Of a stretch of DNA of 64,000 nt, positions 52,777 to 61,500 are shown one piece after another (position 1 is the first letter of the stretch; the number at the start of each line of letters is the position of its first letter). The notes under the pieces were generated by a model. The model was not told the origin of the DNA. It searched no databases and saw only the letters and a program-made list of their open reading frames with translations. Source of the stretch: Microbacterium sp. Marseille-Q6648. Its GTDB lineage: Bacteria; Actinomycetota; Actinomycetes; Actinomycetales; Microbacteriaceae. The DNA is taken from positions 186,001 through 250,000 of the forward strand of contig NZ_CALPBZ010000002.1 in NCBI RefSeq assembly GCF_943181415.1, read 5' to 3'. The translations under genes were made by a program, and so were the position numbers.

Positions 52777-54303
52777 ATGACCGACGCCCGCGCCCGACTC
52801 GACCCCCACAACGCGATCGCCGCCATCGACCGCCGCATCTTCGGCGGCTTCGTCGAGCACCTCGGTCGCCACATCTACGACGGCATCTTCGAGCCCGGCC
52901 ACCCCGAGGCCGACGGCCACGGGTTCCGGCAGGACGTGGTGGCGCTCGTGAAAGAGCTCGGGGTCTCGACGATCCGCTATCCCGGCGGCAACTTCGTCTC
53001 GGGCTATCGGTGGGAGGACGGCGTGGGTCCGAAGGAGGAGCGCCCCCGGCGCCTCGATCTGGCGTGGCACTCGACCGAGACGAACGAGATCGGACTGCAC
53101 GAGTTCGCCGACTGGCTCGAGCTCGTCGGCAGCGACCTCATGCTCGCGGTCAATCTCGGCACCCGCGGCACGCAGGAGGCGCTGGACCTGCTCGAGTACG
53201 CCAATGCGTCGGCCGACACCGCCTTCACCCGCCAGCGCACGGCGAACGGACGCCCGGATCCGTTCGGGGTGTCGATGTGGTGCCTCGGCAACGAGATGGA
53301 CGGACCATGGCAGCTCGGACACCGCAACGCCGACGACTACGGCCGGATCGCCTCGCGCACGGCCAAGGCGATGCGGATGCTGGACCCCGGCGTCGAGCTG
53401 GTGGTGTGCGGCTCCTCGGCCAGCAGCATGCCCACGTTCGGCTCATGGGAGCGCACCGTGCTCGGCCACACCTTCGACGACGTCGACTTCATCTCGTGCC
53501 ACTCCTACTACCAGGAGAGGGGCGGCGACGCGCAGGAGTTCCTCGCCTCGGGCGTCGACATGGCCCGCTTCATCGAATCGGTCGTCGCGATCGCCGACAG
53601 CGTCGCCGCCGAGAAGAAGAGCGACAAGCGCATCATGATCTCGTTCGACGAATGGAACGTCTGGTACCTGCACAACGAGGACGGCAGCGAGTCCGGTCAC
53701 GAGTTCAAGGGCGGCGCGTGGCCGGTCGCCCCGCGCCTGCTCGAGGATCGCTACCACGCGCTCGACGCGGTCGTCTTCGGCGATCTGCTCATCACCCTGC
53801 TGCAGCACGCCGACCGGGTGCGCTCGGCATCCCTCGCTCAGCTCGTCAACGTGATCGCGCCGATCATGACCGAGCCGGGCGGACCCGCCTGGAAGCAGAC
53901 GACGTTCTTCCCGTTCTCGATCACCTCGCGCCTGGCAGGCGACCGTGCCGTCCGGGTCCCGGTGGATGCCGGCACCGTGACCAGCGAGCGCTTCGGCGAG
54001 GTCGCCGCCGTCAACGCGGTCGCCACGATCGATGACGAGGGCGTGTCGCTGTTCCTGGTGAACCGCTCGACCGAGGCTGCGGCATCCCTCACCGTCGATC
54101 TCGCACCCCTGGTGCGCGAGCTGGGGCGCGAGGTCTCGCTCGTCGAATCGCACCTGCTGCACGAGGACGACATCTACGCCGCCAACTCCCTCGACGACCG
54201 TGAGCGCGTGGGCGTGCGGCCCCTCGCCGACGCGGCGGTCGATCCCACGGGCCTGCGCCTCACGCTGCCTCCGGTGTCGTGGGCGGCGCTCCGGCTCGCG
54301 TGA
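52777..54303 (+). CDS. GH51 alpha-L-arabinofuranosidase (second copy)
   Basis: Cytoplasmic retaining enzyme, 508 residues. Acid/base Glu173 in WCLGNEMDGPWQLGH and nucleophile Glu292 in SFDEWNVWYL. Highly similar along its length to the 41845 enzyme but under a different operator class, so the two copies likely answer different inducers. TTAGGAGCATC precedes ATG 52777. It is a single-gene unit after LacI 51620, ended by the hairpin at 54324. Acts on alpha-1,2/1,3/1,5-arabinosyl linkages from arabinan or RG-I side chains. Confidence 0.95.
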   Translation: MTDARARLDPHNAIAAIDRRIFGGFVEHLGRHIYDGIFEPGHPEADGHGFRQDVVALVKELGVSTIRYPGGNFVSGYRWEDGVGPKEERPRRLDLAWHSTETNEIGLHEFADWLELVGSDLMLAVNLGTRGTQEALDLLEYANASADTAFTRQRTANGRPDPFGVSMWCLGNEMDGPWQLGHRNADDYGRIASRTAKAMRMLDPGVELVVCGSSASSMPTFGSWERTVLGHTFDDVDFISCHSYYQERGGDAQEFLASGVDMARFIESVVAIADSVAAEKKSDKRIMISFDEWNVWYLHNEDGSESGHEFKGGAWPVAPRLLEDRYHALDAVVFGDLLITLLQHADRVRSASLAQLVNVIAPIMTEPGGPAWKQTTFFPFSITSRLAGDRAVRVPVDAGTVTSERFGEVAAVNAVATIDDEGVSLFLVNRSTEAAASLTVDLAPLVRELGREVSLVESHLLHEDDIYAANSLDDRERVGVRPLADAAVDPTGLRLTLPPVSWAALRLA

Positions 54304-54323
54304 CCCTGGGGTGCACCCACGAA

Positions 54324-54371
54324 CAGCCGGCGTGAGTGACCGGGGGTCTCCCGGGTCACCCACGCCGGCTG
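54324..54371. terminator. Bidirectional hairpin terminator
   Basis: A long imperfect hairpin between the convergent GH51 and esterase genes: outer arms of 11 bases, then inner arms of about 6 bases after single-base bulges, around a short loop. Serves both strands. Confidence 0.8.
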
Positions 54372-54389
54372 CGGCGTCAGGCTGGCGTG

Positions 54390-56639
54390 TCAGCCCTGGA
54401 ACAGCCTCGGCAGGAAGTCGATCAGCGACTTCTGCCACACATCCCAGCTGTGCGGACCGGCGATGATCGGAGCGAACTCATGCTCCACCCCGCGGTTCGT
54501 CATGCTGTCGATCAGGCTCAGCGTCGCTCCGTAGGTGAAGTCCTGCGTGTCGCCCGAGTAGATCCGGATGAGCTCGGTGCCCTCGTTGATCGCGTCGACG
54601 TCCGCACCCGCGGGAACGCTGCCGAACGCCGACATCCCGCCGATGTACGCGAACTCGCCCGGGTGCGCCCAGAGCGTCGTCAGCGTGTGACCCGAACCCA
54701 TCGACAGGCCCGCGAGGGCCCGTTGCTCACCCTCGTCGCTGACGTTGTACTGCGCCTCGGCGGCCACGGTGATGCGCTGGGTGATCTCGTTGGGGAAGTT
54801 CACGCCGTTGCCGTTGGCCATCACGACCACCATCGGGACGATCTCGCCCTTGGCGTAGTGGTTGTCCAGGATCTGGGCGGCGAAGCCGACCTCGATCCAG
54901 TCCGTCCACGTCTGCCCTCCGCCGTGCTGGAGGTAGAACACCGGGTAGGGCTCTTCCCGCTCGGCGTCGTAGCCCGGGGGCGTCCACACGTAGGCGGAGC
55001 GCTCGGGGTTGCCGTTCGCACTGCTCGTGTAGTTCATGACCTCGACGTCGCCCCGCGCCTCGGGAGCGACCGGCGTCGTGTACTCGCCACGCAGCGTCTC
55101 GTCGCCGGGCACCTGGAACGTGCTCCAGTTGCGCTCGGAGAGCACCGTCGTGGGGTTGGCCTGGTCCTTGTGATCGACGCCCTCGACGACGAACTTGTAG
55201 TAGTACGAGCCCGACTCGACAGGCATCGTCAGACGCCAGCGCCCGTCGTCCTGCTTGGTCATCGGCGTGCGCGGCCAGCTGCCGGCGGGGCCGAAGTTGC
55301 CCCACACCGTCACGTTGTTGGCGTCGGCGAACTCGGTGCCGGTCTCGAAGGTGACGACGCCGTTCTCGTCGATCCACGGCGTGGGGGTCGTGCCGGGCGC
55401 CGGAAGCGCGTGCGGCTCGAGCGGGAGATGACCCTCACTCGGGCCCGTGTCGCCCGGGGCCTGGAACACGCGCTGCGCGAAGTCGTGCAGATTCTTCTGC
55501 CACGTGTCCCACGTGCCGCCGGTCTCGGGGTCGGAGCCGTCCGACTGGAACTCGACACCGGCGGCGTCGAGCTTGTCGGCGAGGTCGACCGTCGCGTTGT
55601 AGCTCGGGTCCGTGACATTGCCGACGTACAGACGGATGAGGTCAGTGGCGTCGTTGATCTGCTTCGCCTTGCCCTTGCTGATCTTCCCGCTGCCGTTGCC
55701 GAGATCGCCCTCGAGGTCGCCCGAGAACGAGCCGACGTTCGAGAACTCCTTCGTGGCGTCGACCAGAAGGCTGAGGGCCTGGTCGGCCCCGCGCCCGATA
55801 CCGGCGATGGCGCGATCCTCGGCGTCGTCGGAGATGTGGAACGCGTCCTCGGCGGCCGGAACCAGATTCTTGACCACCTCGTCGCGGACGTCATCGACCT
55901 CGCCGTCACCCATGACCACGACCATCGGCTCGGCGTCGCCGTCGACGGTCAGATTGTCGAGGATCTGCGAGAGACGGCCGAGCTCCACCCATTCGCGGTA
56001 GCTCTGCCCCTCGTCCTGCAGGAGATAGAGCACCGGGTACGGCTCGGCACGGTCCTGGTCGTATCCGGGGGGCGTCCACACGAGCGCCGAACGCTCCTCG
56101 TCCGACACCGTGCTGGCGTAGGAGATCTCCTCGAGAGCCCCGCCCTCCGGTACGTCGGCGAGCCACTCGGCGCCCGGGCCGGGGACGAACAGCGTGTTCA
56201 TCGCCGGGTTGGAGGTCACTTCCTGAGGGCTCGCGGGATTGCGGAACGGAACGGCGTCCTCACCCCATGAGGGGCGAGCGGAGTACTGGTAGTAGTAGAG
56301 GCCCGGCTCGAGAGGGCCGATCGTCGACGACCAGTTCCCCCCGCTGGAGCCCATGTTGAGGGTCGTCCAGGTCTTGCCCGGCGCGAAGTTGCCCTCCACC
56401 GCGACGACAGAGCCCGCCACACCCGTGGCCGGCTCGACCGCCGCGTTGGGCACGGTGAACCGGTACACATCGGCGATCGGATTGTTGAGCAGCTCGCCGA
56501 CCCAGGGGTCTTCGGCGGCCGCTGCCGACTGTGTCGCAAGCAGCGAGGTCGCGCCCACCGCCGCCACGGTGGCCATAGCCACCCAGCTGCGACGGGAGCG
56601 CCTCCGGCTCGGCCGCGCGTGATCGTTGATCATCACCAT
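54390..56639 (-). CDS. Secreted tandem CE1-type (feruloyl/acetyl) esterase with one inactive half
   Basis: Protein of 749 residues. The signal peptide ends near TQSAAAAEDPWVG (about residue 42). Each half has an N-terminal E-set/CBM48-like sandwich and an alpha/beta-hydrolase of the enterochelin-esterase/CE1 type. The second half has the nucleophile elbow AGLSMGSG (serine near residue 645) and catalytic histidine in PHSWDVWQ. In the first half these read AGIGRGAD (near residue 280) and GGTWDTWQ, so nucleophile and histidine are both gone. ATG 56639 has AGAGGA upstream. Feruloyl esters occur on arabinan and galactan side chains of some RG-I, so feruloyl esterase is the favoured role. Two TACAACG-type operators lie upstream, linking it to the arabinan operon. 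Confidence 0.85.
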   Translation of the reverse strand: MVMINDHARPSRRRSRRSWVAMATVAAVGATSLLATQSAAAAEDPWVGELLNNPIADVYRFTVPNAAVEPATGVAGSVVAVEGNFAPGKTWTTLNMGSSGGNWSSTIGPLEPGLYYYQYSARPSWGEDAVPFRNPASPQEVTSNPAMNTLFVPGPGAEWLADVPEGGALEEISYASTVSDEERSALVWTPPGYDQDRAEPYPVLYLLQDEGQSYREWVELGRLSQILDNLTVDGDAEPMVVVMGDGEVDDVRDEVVKNLVPAAEDAFHISDDAEDRAIAGIGRGADQALSLLVDATKEFSNVGSFSGDLEGDLGNGSGKISKGKAKQINDATDLIRLYVGNVTDPSYNATVDLADKLDAAGVEFQSDGSDPETGGTWDTWQKNLHDFAQRVFQAPGDTGPSEGHLPLEPHALPAPGTTPTPWIDENGVVTFETGTEFADANNVTVWGNFGPAGSWPRTPMTKQDDGRWRLTMPVESGSYYYKFVVEGVDHKDQANPTTVLSERNWSTFQVPGDETLRGEYTTPVAPEARGDVEVMNYTSSANGNPERSAYVWTPPGYDAEREEPYPVFYLQHGGGQTWTDWIEVGFAAQILDNHYAKGEIVPMVVVMANGNGVNFPNEITQRITVAAEAQYNVSDEGEQRALAGLSMGSGHTLTTLWAHPGEFAYIGGMSAFGSVPAGADVDAINEGTELIRIYSGDTQDFTYGATLSLIDSMTNRGVEHEFAPIIAGPHSWDVWQKSLIDFLPRLFQG

Positions 56640-56759
56640 CGATTCCTCTCATGATCGATCGCGCACATCGTCATGCGCGACTCCAGCACCCGGCACCGAA
56701 CCTCGCGCTCGCCGCCGGACAGGTGATGAGATCCCGACATCTCGGTCGTGAGAACCATA

Positions 56760-56775
56760 TTTACAACGTCGTAAA
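56760..56775. promoter_or_regulatory. TACAACG-type operator (TTTACAACGTCGTAAA)
   Basis: A 16-base inverted repeat, symmetric except near the centre, 120 bases upstream of the esterase start. Matches the arabinan-operon site at 46819. Confidence 0.7.
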
Positions 56776-56825
56776 TCCCCTCGACGCCCATCGTTGCGCA
56801 CGATGCGCGAGCTGGTCAAGACTTT

Positions 56826-56841
56826 TTTACAACGTTGCACA
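56826..56841. promoter_or_regulatory. TACAACG-type operator (TTTACAACGTTGCACA)
   Basis: Second copy, its centre 66 bases from the first, with an intact ACAACGTTG core. Confidence 0.65.
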
Positions 56842-56929
56842 TCTCCGACCCCACGAGGGAACTCGAGCCCCCACTCCCGCGACGCCGCTACTCGTGGTTG
56901 CGGACCCGCATGTTGCATGGCACACTATT

Positions 56930-56943
56930 GGAAAGCGTTTACC
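56930..56943. promoter_or_regulatory. LacI-type operator (GGAAAGCGTTTACC)
   Basis: Upstream of the oxidoreductase/DUF993/TIM-barrel operon, 68 bases before its first ATG. Thirteen of 14 bases match the 18977 site. Confidence 0.75.
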
Positions 56944-57011
56944 CGCACCTGCGTGCGAAACAGCATCCGAGACCGCGACGTCCGGACGCATCCGACAGAG
57001 AGAAGGACCCC

Positions 57012-58223
57012 ATGACCGACACGACGCTCGCACCGGTCGAGGCCCCCACCACCGACTCCGCCGCCACTCCGACGGTGCGCGAGGTCGGCATCATCATGAA
57101 CGGCGTCTCGGGACGCATGGGCTACCGCCAGCACCTCGTGCGCTCGATCCTCGCGATCCGCGATCAGGGCGGGGTCGAACTGCCCGACGGGTCGAAGATC
57201 ACCGTGAAGCCGCTCCTGGTCGGCCGCAGCGAGGCCAAGCTCGCCGACCTCGCCGCCAACCACGGCATCGAGGACTACACGACCGACCTCGACGCCGCCC
57301 TCGCCGACCCGCGCTGGGAGATCTACGCCGACTTCCTCGTCACGAAGGCCCGCGCCAGCGCCCTGCGCAAGGCGATCGCGGCCGGCAAGACGATCTACAC
57401 CGAGAAGCCCACCGCCGAGACCGTCGACGAGGCGCTCGAGCTGGCCAAGCTCGCCGCCGACGCGGGCGTCAAGACCGGCGTCGTGCACGACAAGCTCTAC
57501 CTCCCGGGCCTGCAGAAGCTCAAGCGCCTCATCGACTCCGGCTTCTTCGGTCGCATTCTCTCGGTGCGCGGCGAGTTCGGCTACTGGGTGTTCGAAGGCG
57601 ATTGGCAGCCGGCGCAGCGTCCCAGCTGGAACTACCGCGCCGAGGACGGCGGCGGCATCATCGTCGACATGTTCCCGCACTGGAACTACGTGCTCGAGAA
57701 CCTGTTCGGCGAGGTCAAGTCGGTCTACGCGAAGGCCGCCGTGCACATCGCCGACCGCTGGGACGAGAACGGCGAGCACTACACGGCCACCGCCGAGGAC
57801 GCCGCCTACGGCATCTTCGAGCTCGAGGGCGACATCGTCGCTCAGATCAACTCCTCGTGGACCGTGCGCGTCAACCGCGACGAGCTCGTCGAGTTCCACG
57901 TCGACGGCACGCACGGCTCGGCCGTCGTGGGTCTGTTCGGCGCGAAGATCCAGCATCGCAACGCCACCCCCAAGCCGGTGTGGAACCCCGACCTCGCCGA
58001 CAGCCACGACTACGACGCCGACTGGGCCGAAGTTCCGACGAACGACGTGTTCCAGAACGGCTTCAAGCAGCAGTGGGAGGAGTTCCTCGTCTCGTTCGCC
58101 GAGGGCACCGACTACGAGTTCGACCTGCTCTCGGGCGCGCGCGGCGTGCTGCTGGCCGAGGCGGGCCTGCAGTCCAGCCGCGAGGGCCGCCGGGTCGAGC
58201 TGCCCGCGCTGAGCCTGGACTGA
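57012..58223 (+). CDS. Gfo/Idh/MocA-family oxidoreductase
   Basis: NAD(P)-dependent enzyme of 403 residues. The nucleotide-binding loop is GIIMNGVSGRMGYRQHL (about residue 26-42), an unusual long version of the family motif. The family lysine is in IYTEKPTAET, and GGGIIVDMFPHWNYVLENLF carries the likely catalytic histidine. GAGAAGGACCCC precedes ATG 57012. It is the first gene of a three-gene operon with DUF993 and TIM-barrel genes. Such sets look built to oxidise, cleave and isomerise an unusual sugar, but no pathway is known to me. The AAAGCGTTT operator in front ties it to the RG-I regulon. Confidence 0.87.
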   Translation: MTDTTLAPVEAPTTDSAATPTVREVGIIMNGVSGRMGYRQHLVRSILAIRDQGGVELPDGSKITVKPLLVGRSEAKLADLAANHGIEDYTTDLDAALADPRWEIYADFLVTKARASALRKAIAAGKTIYTEKPTAETVDEALELAKLAADAGVKTGVVHDKLYLPGLQKLKRLIDSGFFGRILSVRGEFGYWVFEGDWQPAQRPSWNYRAEDGGGIIVDMFPHWNYVLENLFGEVKSVYAKAAVHIADRWDENGEHYTATAEDAAYGIFELEGDIVAQINSSWTVRVNRDELVEFHVDGTHGSAVVGLFGAKIQHRNATPKPVWNPDLADSHDYDADWAEVPTNDVFQNGFKQQWEEFLVSFAEGTDYEFDLLSGARGVLLAEAGLQSSREGRRVELPALSLD

Positions 58224-58228
58224 CCCCC

Positions 58229-59446
58229 ATGAGCCACCTCACCCTGCTCGCCGGCGACGGCGCCCTCTCGCGGGTCGCCCTCGCCGAAGCCCCGGGATAC
58301 ACCCGGCCCGACGGCCCGCTGCGCAGCCGTGCCGCGTACGCCGCCGCGCACGTGGTGCCGAAGATCCACGCCGACAACACGCCGGGCCGGCCTGCGGACG
58401 TCGACTGGGACGCCACGCTCGACTTCCGCCGTGCAGTGTACGCGTGGGGTCTCGGCGTCGCCGACGCCATGGACACCGCCCAGCGGAACATGGGGCTGGA
58501 TGCCGCGGCCACACGCGAGCTGATCTCCCGCTCGGCCGAAGTGGCCCGCGAAGAGGGCGGCTCGGTCGTGGTGGGCGTGAACACCGACCATCTCGAGGCC
58601 GAGCACGTCTCGGTGGACGAGGTCATCGACGCCTACAAGCAGCAGCTGCACTTCACCGAGGAGCAGGGTGCCGGGCCGGTGCTCATGGCCTCGCGCCACC
58701 TCGCCCGCGCTGCGGAGTCCGCCGACGACTACCGGCGCGTGTACCGCGAAGTGCTGAAGTCGGCGACGACCCCCGTCGTCCTGCACTGGCTGGGCACCGC
58801 GTTCGACCCGATCCTCGAGGGCTATTTCGGTTCGCCCGATTGGCGCGAGGCGTCGGCGGTGCTGCTCGAGATCATCGGCGAGCACGCCGACAAGATCGCC
58901 GGCGTCAAGATGAGCCTGCTGGATGCCGCGTCCGAAGTGTCGGTGCGCGAGCGCCTCCCCGAGGGCGTGCGCATGTTCACCGGCGACGACTTCAACTACG
59001 TCGGTCTCATCGGCGGCGCCGACGTACCCGACGCGGCACAGCCCGAGCGGGACCCGGCGGCATCCCGGCAGCACTCCGACGCACTGCTGGGCGCCTTCGC
59101 GGCGATCACGCCCGTCGCCTCGGCGGCGATCCAGGCGCTGGACGCCGGCGACCCCGCCCGCTACCTCGAGATCCTCGGTCCGACCGAGGAGCTCAGCCGC
59201 CAGGTGTTCGCCGCCCCCACGTTCTACTACAAGACGGGCGTGGCCTTCCTGTCGTGGCTCAACGGCCACCAGAGCGCGTTCCAGATGGTGGGCGGCCTGC
59301 ACTCCGCCCGGAGTCTTCCCCACCTGTCGCGCATCGTGGAGCTCGCCAACGCGTCCGGCGCGCTGGAGCGTCCCGAGCTCGCCGCGGTGCGCTGGCACGG
59401 GATGCTGCGCGTGAACGGCATCGACGTGCCGGGAGTCATCTCGTGA
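58229..59446 (+). CDS. DUF993 family protein, dihydrodipicolinate-synthase-like aldolase
   Basis: Protein of 405 residues with a TIM-barrel class-I aldolase look. DKIAGVKMSLLDAASE (about residue 225-240) matches the strand that holds the Schiff-base lysine in the DapA superfamily. VVVGVNTDHLEAEHVS, VVLHWLGTAFDPILEGYF and MFTGDDFNYVGLIGG are other conserved stretches. ATG 58229 begins five bases after the oxidoreductase stop. Its stop overlaps the next gene by GTGA. Predicted to cleave or dehydrate a keto-sugar or keto-acid made by the oxidoreductase. Reaction unknown. Confidence 0.8.
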   Translation: MSHLTLLAGDGALSRVALAEAPGYTRPDGPLRSRAAYAAAHVVPKIHADNTPGRPADVDWDATLDFRRAVYAWGLGVADAMDTAQRNMGLDAAATRELISRSAEVAREEGGSVVVGVNTDHLEAEHVSVDEVIDAYKQQLHFTEEQGAGPVLMASRHLARAAESADDYRRVYREVLKSATTPVVLHWLGTAFDPILEGYFGSPDWREASAVLLEIIGEHADKIAGVKMSLLDAASEVSVRERLPEGVRMFTGDDFNYVGLIGGADVPDAAQPERDPAASRQHSDALLGAFAAITPVASAAIQALDAGDPARYLEILGPTEELSRQVFAAPTFYYKTGVAFLSWLNGHQSAFQMVGGLHSARSLPHLSRIVELANASGALERPELAAVRWHGMLRVNGIDVPGVIS

Positions 59447-60336
59447 CCGGGGTCGGCGGCACCGTCGATCCTCGCCTGTCGATCAACCAGGGGACCGTCA
59501 AGCACGCGAGCCTGGCCGAGGCGCTGAGAGCCACGGTGGACGCGGGGATCCCCGCGATCGGCCTGTGGCGCGAGCCCGTCCAGGAGGTCGGACTCGCCAC
59601 CGCCGCGAAGATGCTGGCCGACTCGGGGCTGCGCTTCTCGACGCACTGCCGTTCCGGCTTCTTCACGATGCCCGAGGGCCCCGAGCGTCGCGCCGCCATC
59701 GACGACAACCGCCTCGCGATCGAAGAGGCGGCCACCCTGGCCGCAGCGGCCGCCCCGGGCTCGCAGCCGGTGCTGGTGCTGGTCGCCGGCGCCCTTCCCG
59801 AGGGCTCGCGCGACCTCGCCGGCGCGCGGGAGCGCGTCCGCGACGCGATCGGCGAGCTGGCACCCGTCGCGCAAGCGGCGGGAGTCGAGCTGGCCATCGA
59901 GCCGCTGCATCCGATGTACGCCTCGGACCGCTGCGTCGTGTCCACTCTGGGGCAGGCGCTCGACATCGCCGCCGACTTCCCCTCGGGCGTCGTGGGTGTG
60001 ACCGTCGACACCTTCCACATCTGGTGGGACCCCGACGTGCTGCCCCAGATCGAGCGCGCCGGCCGCGAAGGCCGGATCGCGACGTATCAGGTGTGCGACT
60101 GGAAGACGCCGCTGCCGGCGGACGTGCTGCTCAGCCGCCACTATCCGGGCGACGGGGTGATCGACTTCGGCACGCTCACCCGCGCCGTGGAGGCCACGGG
60201 CTACGACCGCGACATCGAGGTCGAGATCTTCAACGCCGACATCTGGTCGCGCGGCGCCGACACCATCGTCCGCGAGACCGCCGAGGCCTTCGGCCGGGCC
60301 GTCAGCCCGCACCTGCGCACGCGCGTCGCCGGCTGA
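59443..60336 (+). CDS. Xylose-isomerase-like TIM-barrel sugar isomerase/epimerase
   Basis: TIM-barrel protein of 297 residues. Metal-binding candidates are Glu in VELAIEPLHPMYASDR, Asp and His in GVTVDTFHIWWDPDV, Asp in YQVCDWKTPLP and Glu in IEVEIFNADIW, the standard set of the AP-endonuclease-2/IolE-like family. GTG 59443 overlaps the DUF993 stop (GTGA). It completes the oxidoreductase/DUF993/TIM operon, ended by the hairpin at 60351. The fold allows isomerase, epimerase or dehydratase activity; none can be assigned. Confidence 0.82.
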   Translation: MTGVGGTVDPRLSINQGTVKHASLAEALRATVDAGIPAIGLWREPVQEVGLATAAKMLADSGLRFSTHCRSGFFTMPEGPERRAAIDDNRLAIEEAATLAAAAAPGSQPVLVLVAGALPEGSRDLAGARERVRDAIGELAPVAQAAGVELAIEPLHPMYASDRCVVSTLGQALDIAADFPSGVVGVTVDTFHIWWDPDVLPQIERAGREGRIATYQVCDWKTPLPADVLLSRHYPGDGVIDFGTLTRAVEATGYDRDIEVEIFNADIWSRGADTIVRETAEAFGRAVSPHLRTRVAG

Positions 60337-60350
60337 GCACACGCACCACC

Positions 60351-60398
60351 CGAACCCGCCTGCACGTTGCCCCTCCGGCCGGCGTGCAGGCGGGTTCG
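60351..60398. terminator. Bidirectional hairpin terminator
   Basis: Perfect 16-base stem (60351-60366 with 60383-60398) and 16-base loop between the convergent TIM-barrel and aldo/keto-reductase genes. Confidence 0.85.
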
Positions 60399-60402
60399 CT
60401 CG

Positions 60403-61440
60403 TCACAGCGACGAGCCGGCGGGCGGTGCGAACTCCTCGAGCGCCTCGAGCACCGCGTCCTCGAGCGGCACCCGGCTGGCCGCGATGGCGTCGTCGATCT
60501 GGCCGGGGCGCGAGGCTCCGATGATCGCCGTCGTCACCGCCGGATGCCGCAGCACCCACGCGACGGCGAGGCCCGCCACCGGCAGGCCGACCTCGTCGGC
60601 GATGCGCTTGATGCCGCGGATGCGGGTCAGGTAGTCCTCGGTGATGGCCGACCCGTCGAGGTACCAGCTGTCGGCGGCGCGGGACCCCTCGGGCACCTCA
60701 CCCCCGAGGTACTTGTCGGTGAGCAGCCCCTGCGCCAGCGGCGAGAACACCGCGCTGCCGATGCCGCGCTCCAGGAGGGTGTCGAACAGCGCACCCTCGG
60801 GCTCGCGCGCGAACAGCGAGTAGCGCGGCTGATGCAGCAGCAGCCGCACGTTCTGAGCGGCCAGGTAGTCGGCGGCCGCCGCGGTGAGGTCGGCGGGGTA
60901 GTTCGAGATGCCCGCATAGAGCGCCTTGCCGCTGCGGACGATGTCGACGAGAGCCTGCAGCGTCTCTTCGAGGGGCGTCTCGGTGTCGAGGCGGTGGGAG
61001 TAGAAGACGTCGACGTAGTCGGTGCCGAGCCGGGTGAGACTCTGCTCGAGCGAGCGGAAGAGGTACTTGCGCGAGCCGCCGTCGCCGTACGGACCCGGCC
61101 ACATGTCGTAGCCGGCCTTGGTCGCCACGAACAGCTCATCACGATAGGGCGCCAGGTCGCGGGCGAGAATCCCGCCGAAGGTCCGCTCGGCCTCGCCGTA
61201 CGGGGGTCCGTAGTTGTTGGCAAGGTCGAACTGGGTGATCCCGCGGTCGAACGCGTGCGTCACGATCTCGCGCTGGCGATCGGCGGAGCGGTTCCGTCCG
61301 AAGTTCTGCCAGAGCCCCAGCGAGATGGCCGGAAGGGGGATGCCGCTGCGCCCGGCGCGACGGTAGGACACATCGGAATAGCGGCCGGGCGCGGCCGTGT
61401 AGGCGGCGTCGAGACGGTGATCATCGGCGGCGATGGGCAT
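60403..61440 (-). CDS. Aldo/keto reductase, YghZ-like
   Basis: NADPH-dependent TIM-barrel reductase, 345 residues. The catalytic tetrad is visible: Asp and Tyr in FDLANNYGPPYGEAE, Lys in LFVATKAGYDMWPG and His in YVDVFYSHRLD. The cofactor loop IIGASRPGQIDDAI is near the C-terminus. GPPYGEAE and KAGYDMWPGPYG are typical of the YghZ/L-glyceraldehyde-3-phosphate reductase group. AAGGAGC precedes ATG 61440. It lies 60 bases after GH127 on the same strand and probably shares its transcript. It may reduce L-arabinose- or rhamnose-derived aldehydes; substrate not provable here. Confidence 0.9.
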   Translation of the reverse strand: MPIAADDHRLDAAYTAAPGRYSDVSYRRAGRSGIPLPAISLGLWQNFGRNRSADRQREIVTHAFDRGITQFDLANNYGPPYGEAERTFGGILARDLAPYRDELFVATKAGYDMWPGPYGDGGSRKYLFRSLEQSLTRLGTDYVDVFYSHRLDTETPLEETLQALVDIVRSGKALYAGISNYPADLTAAAADYLAAQNVRLLLHQPRYSLFAREPEGALFDTLLERGIGSAVFSPLAQGLLTDKYLGGEVPEGSRAADSWYLDGSAITEDYLTRIRGIKRIADEVGLPVAGLAVAWVLRHPAVTTAIIGASRPGQIDDAIAASRVPLEDAVLEALEEFAPPAGSSL

Positions 61441-61500
61441 GGTGCTCCTTGCGGGTGGGGACGGCGGGCGGTAAGGGCGGGTGGGAAGAGACGGAACGGT

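Larger units (their letters stand above)
56640..57011. promoter_or_regulatory. Divergent promoter region of esterase and oxidoreductase operon
   Basis: Non-coding stretch of 372 bases with two TACAACG-type sites towards the esterase gene and one AAAGCGTTT-type site towards the oxidoreductase operon, listed separately. No small gene recognised. Confidence 0.65.
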
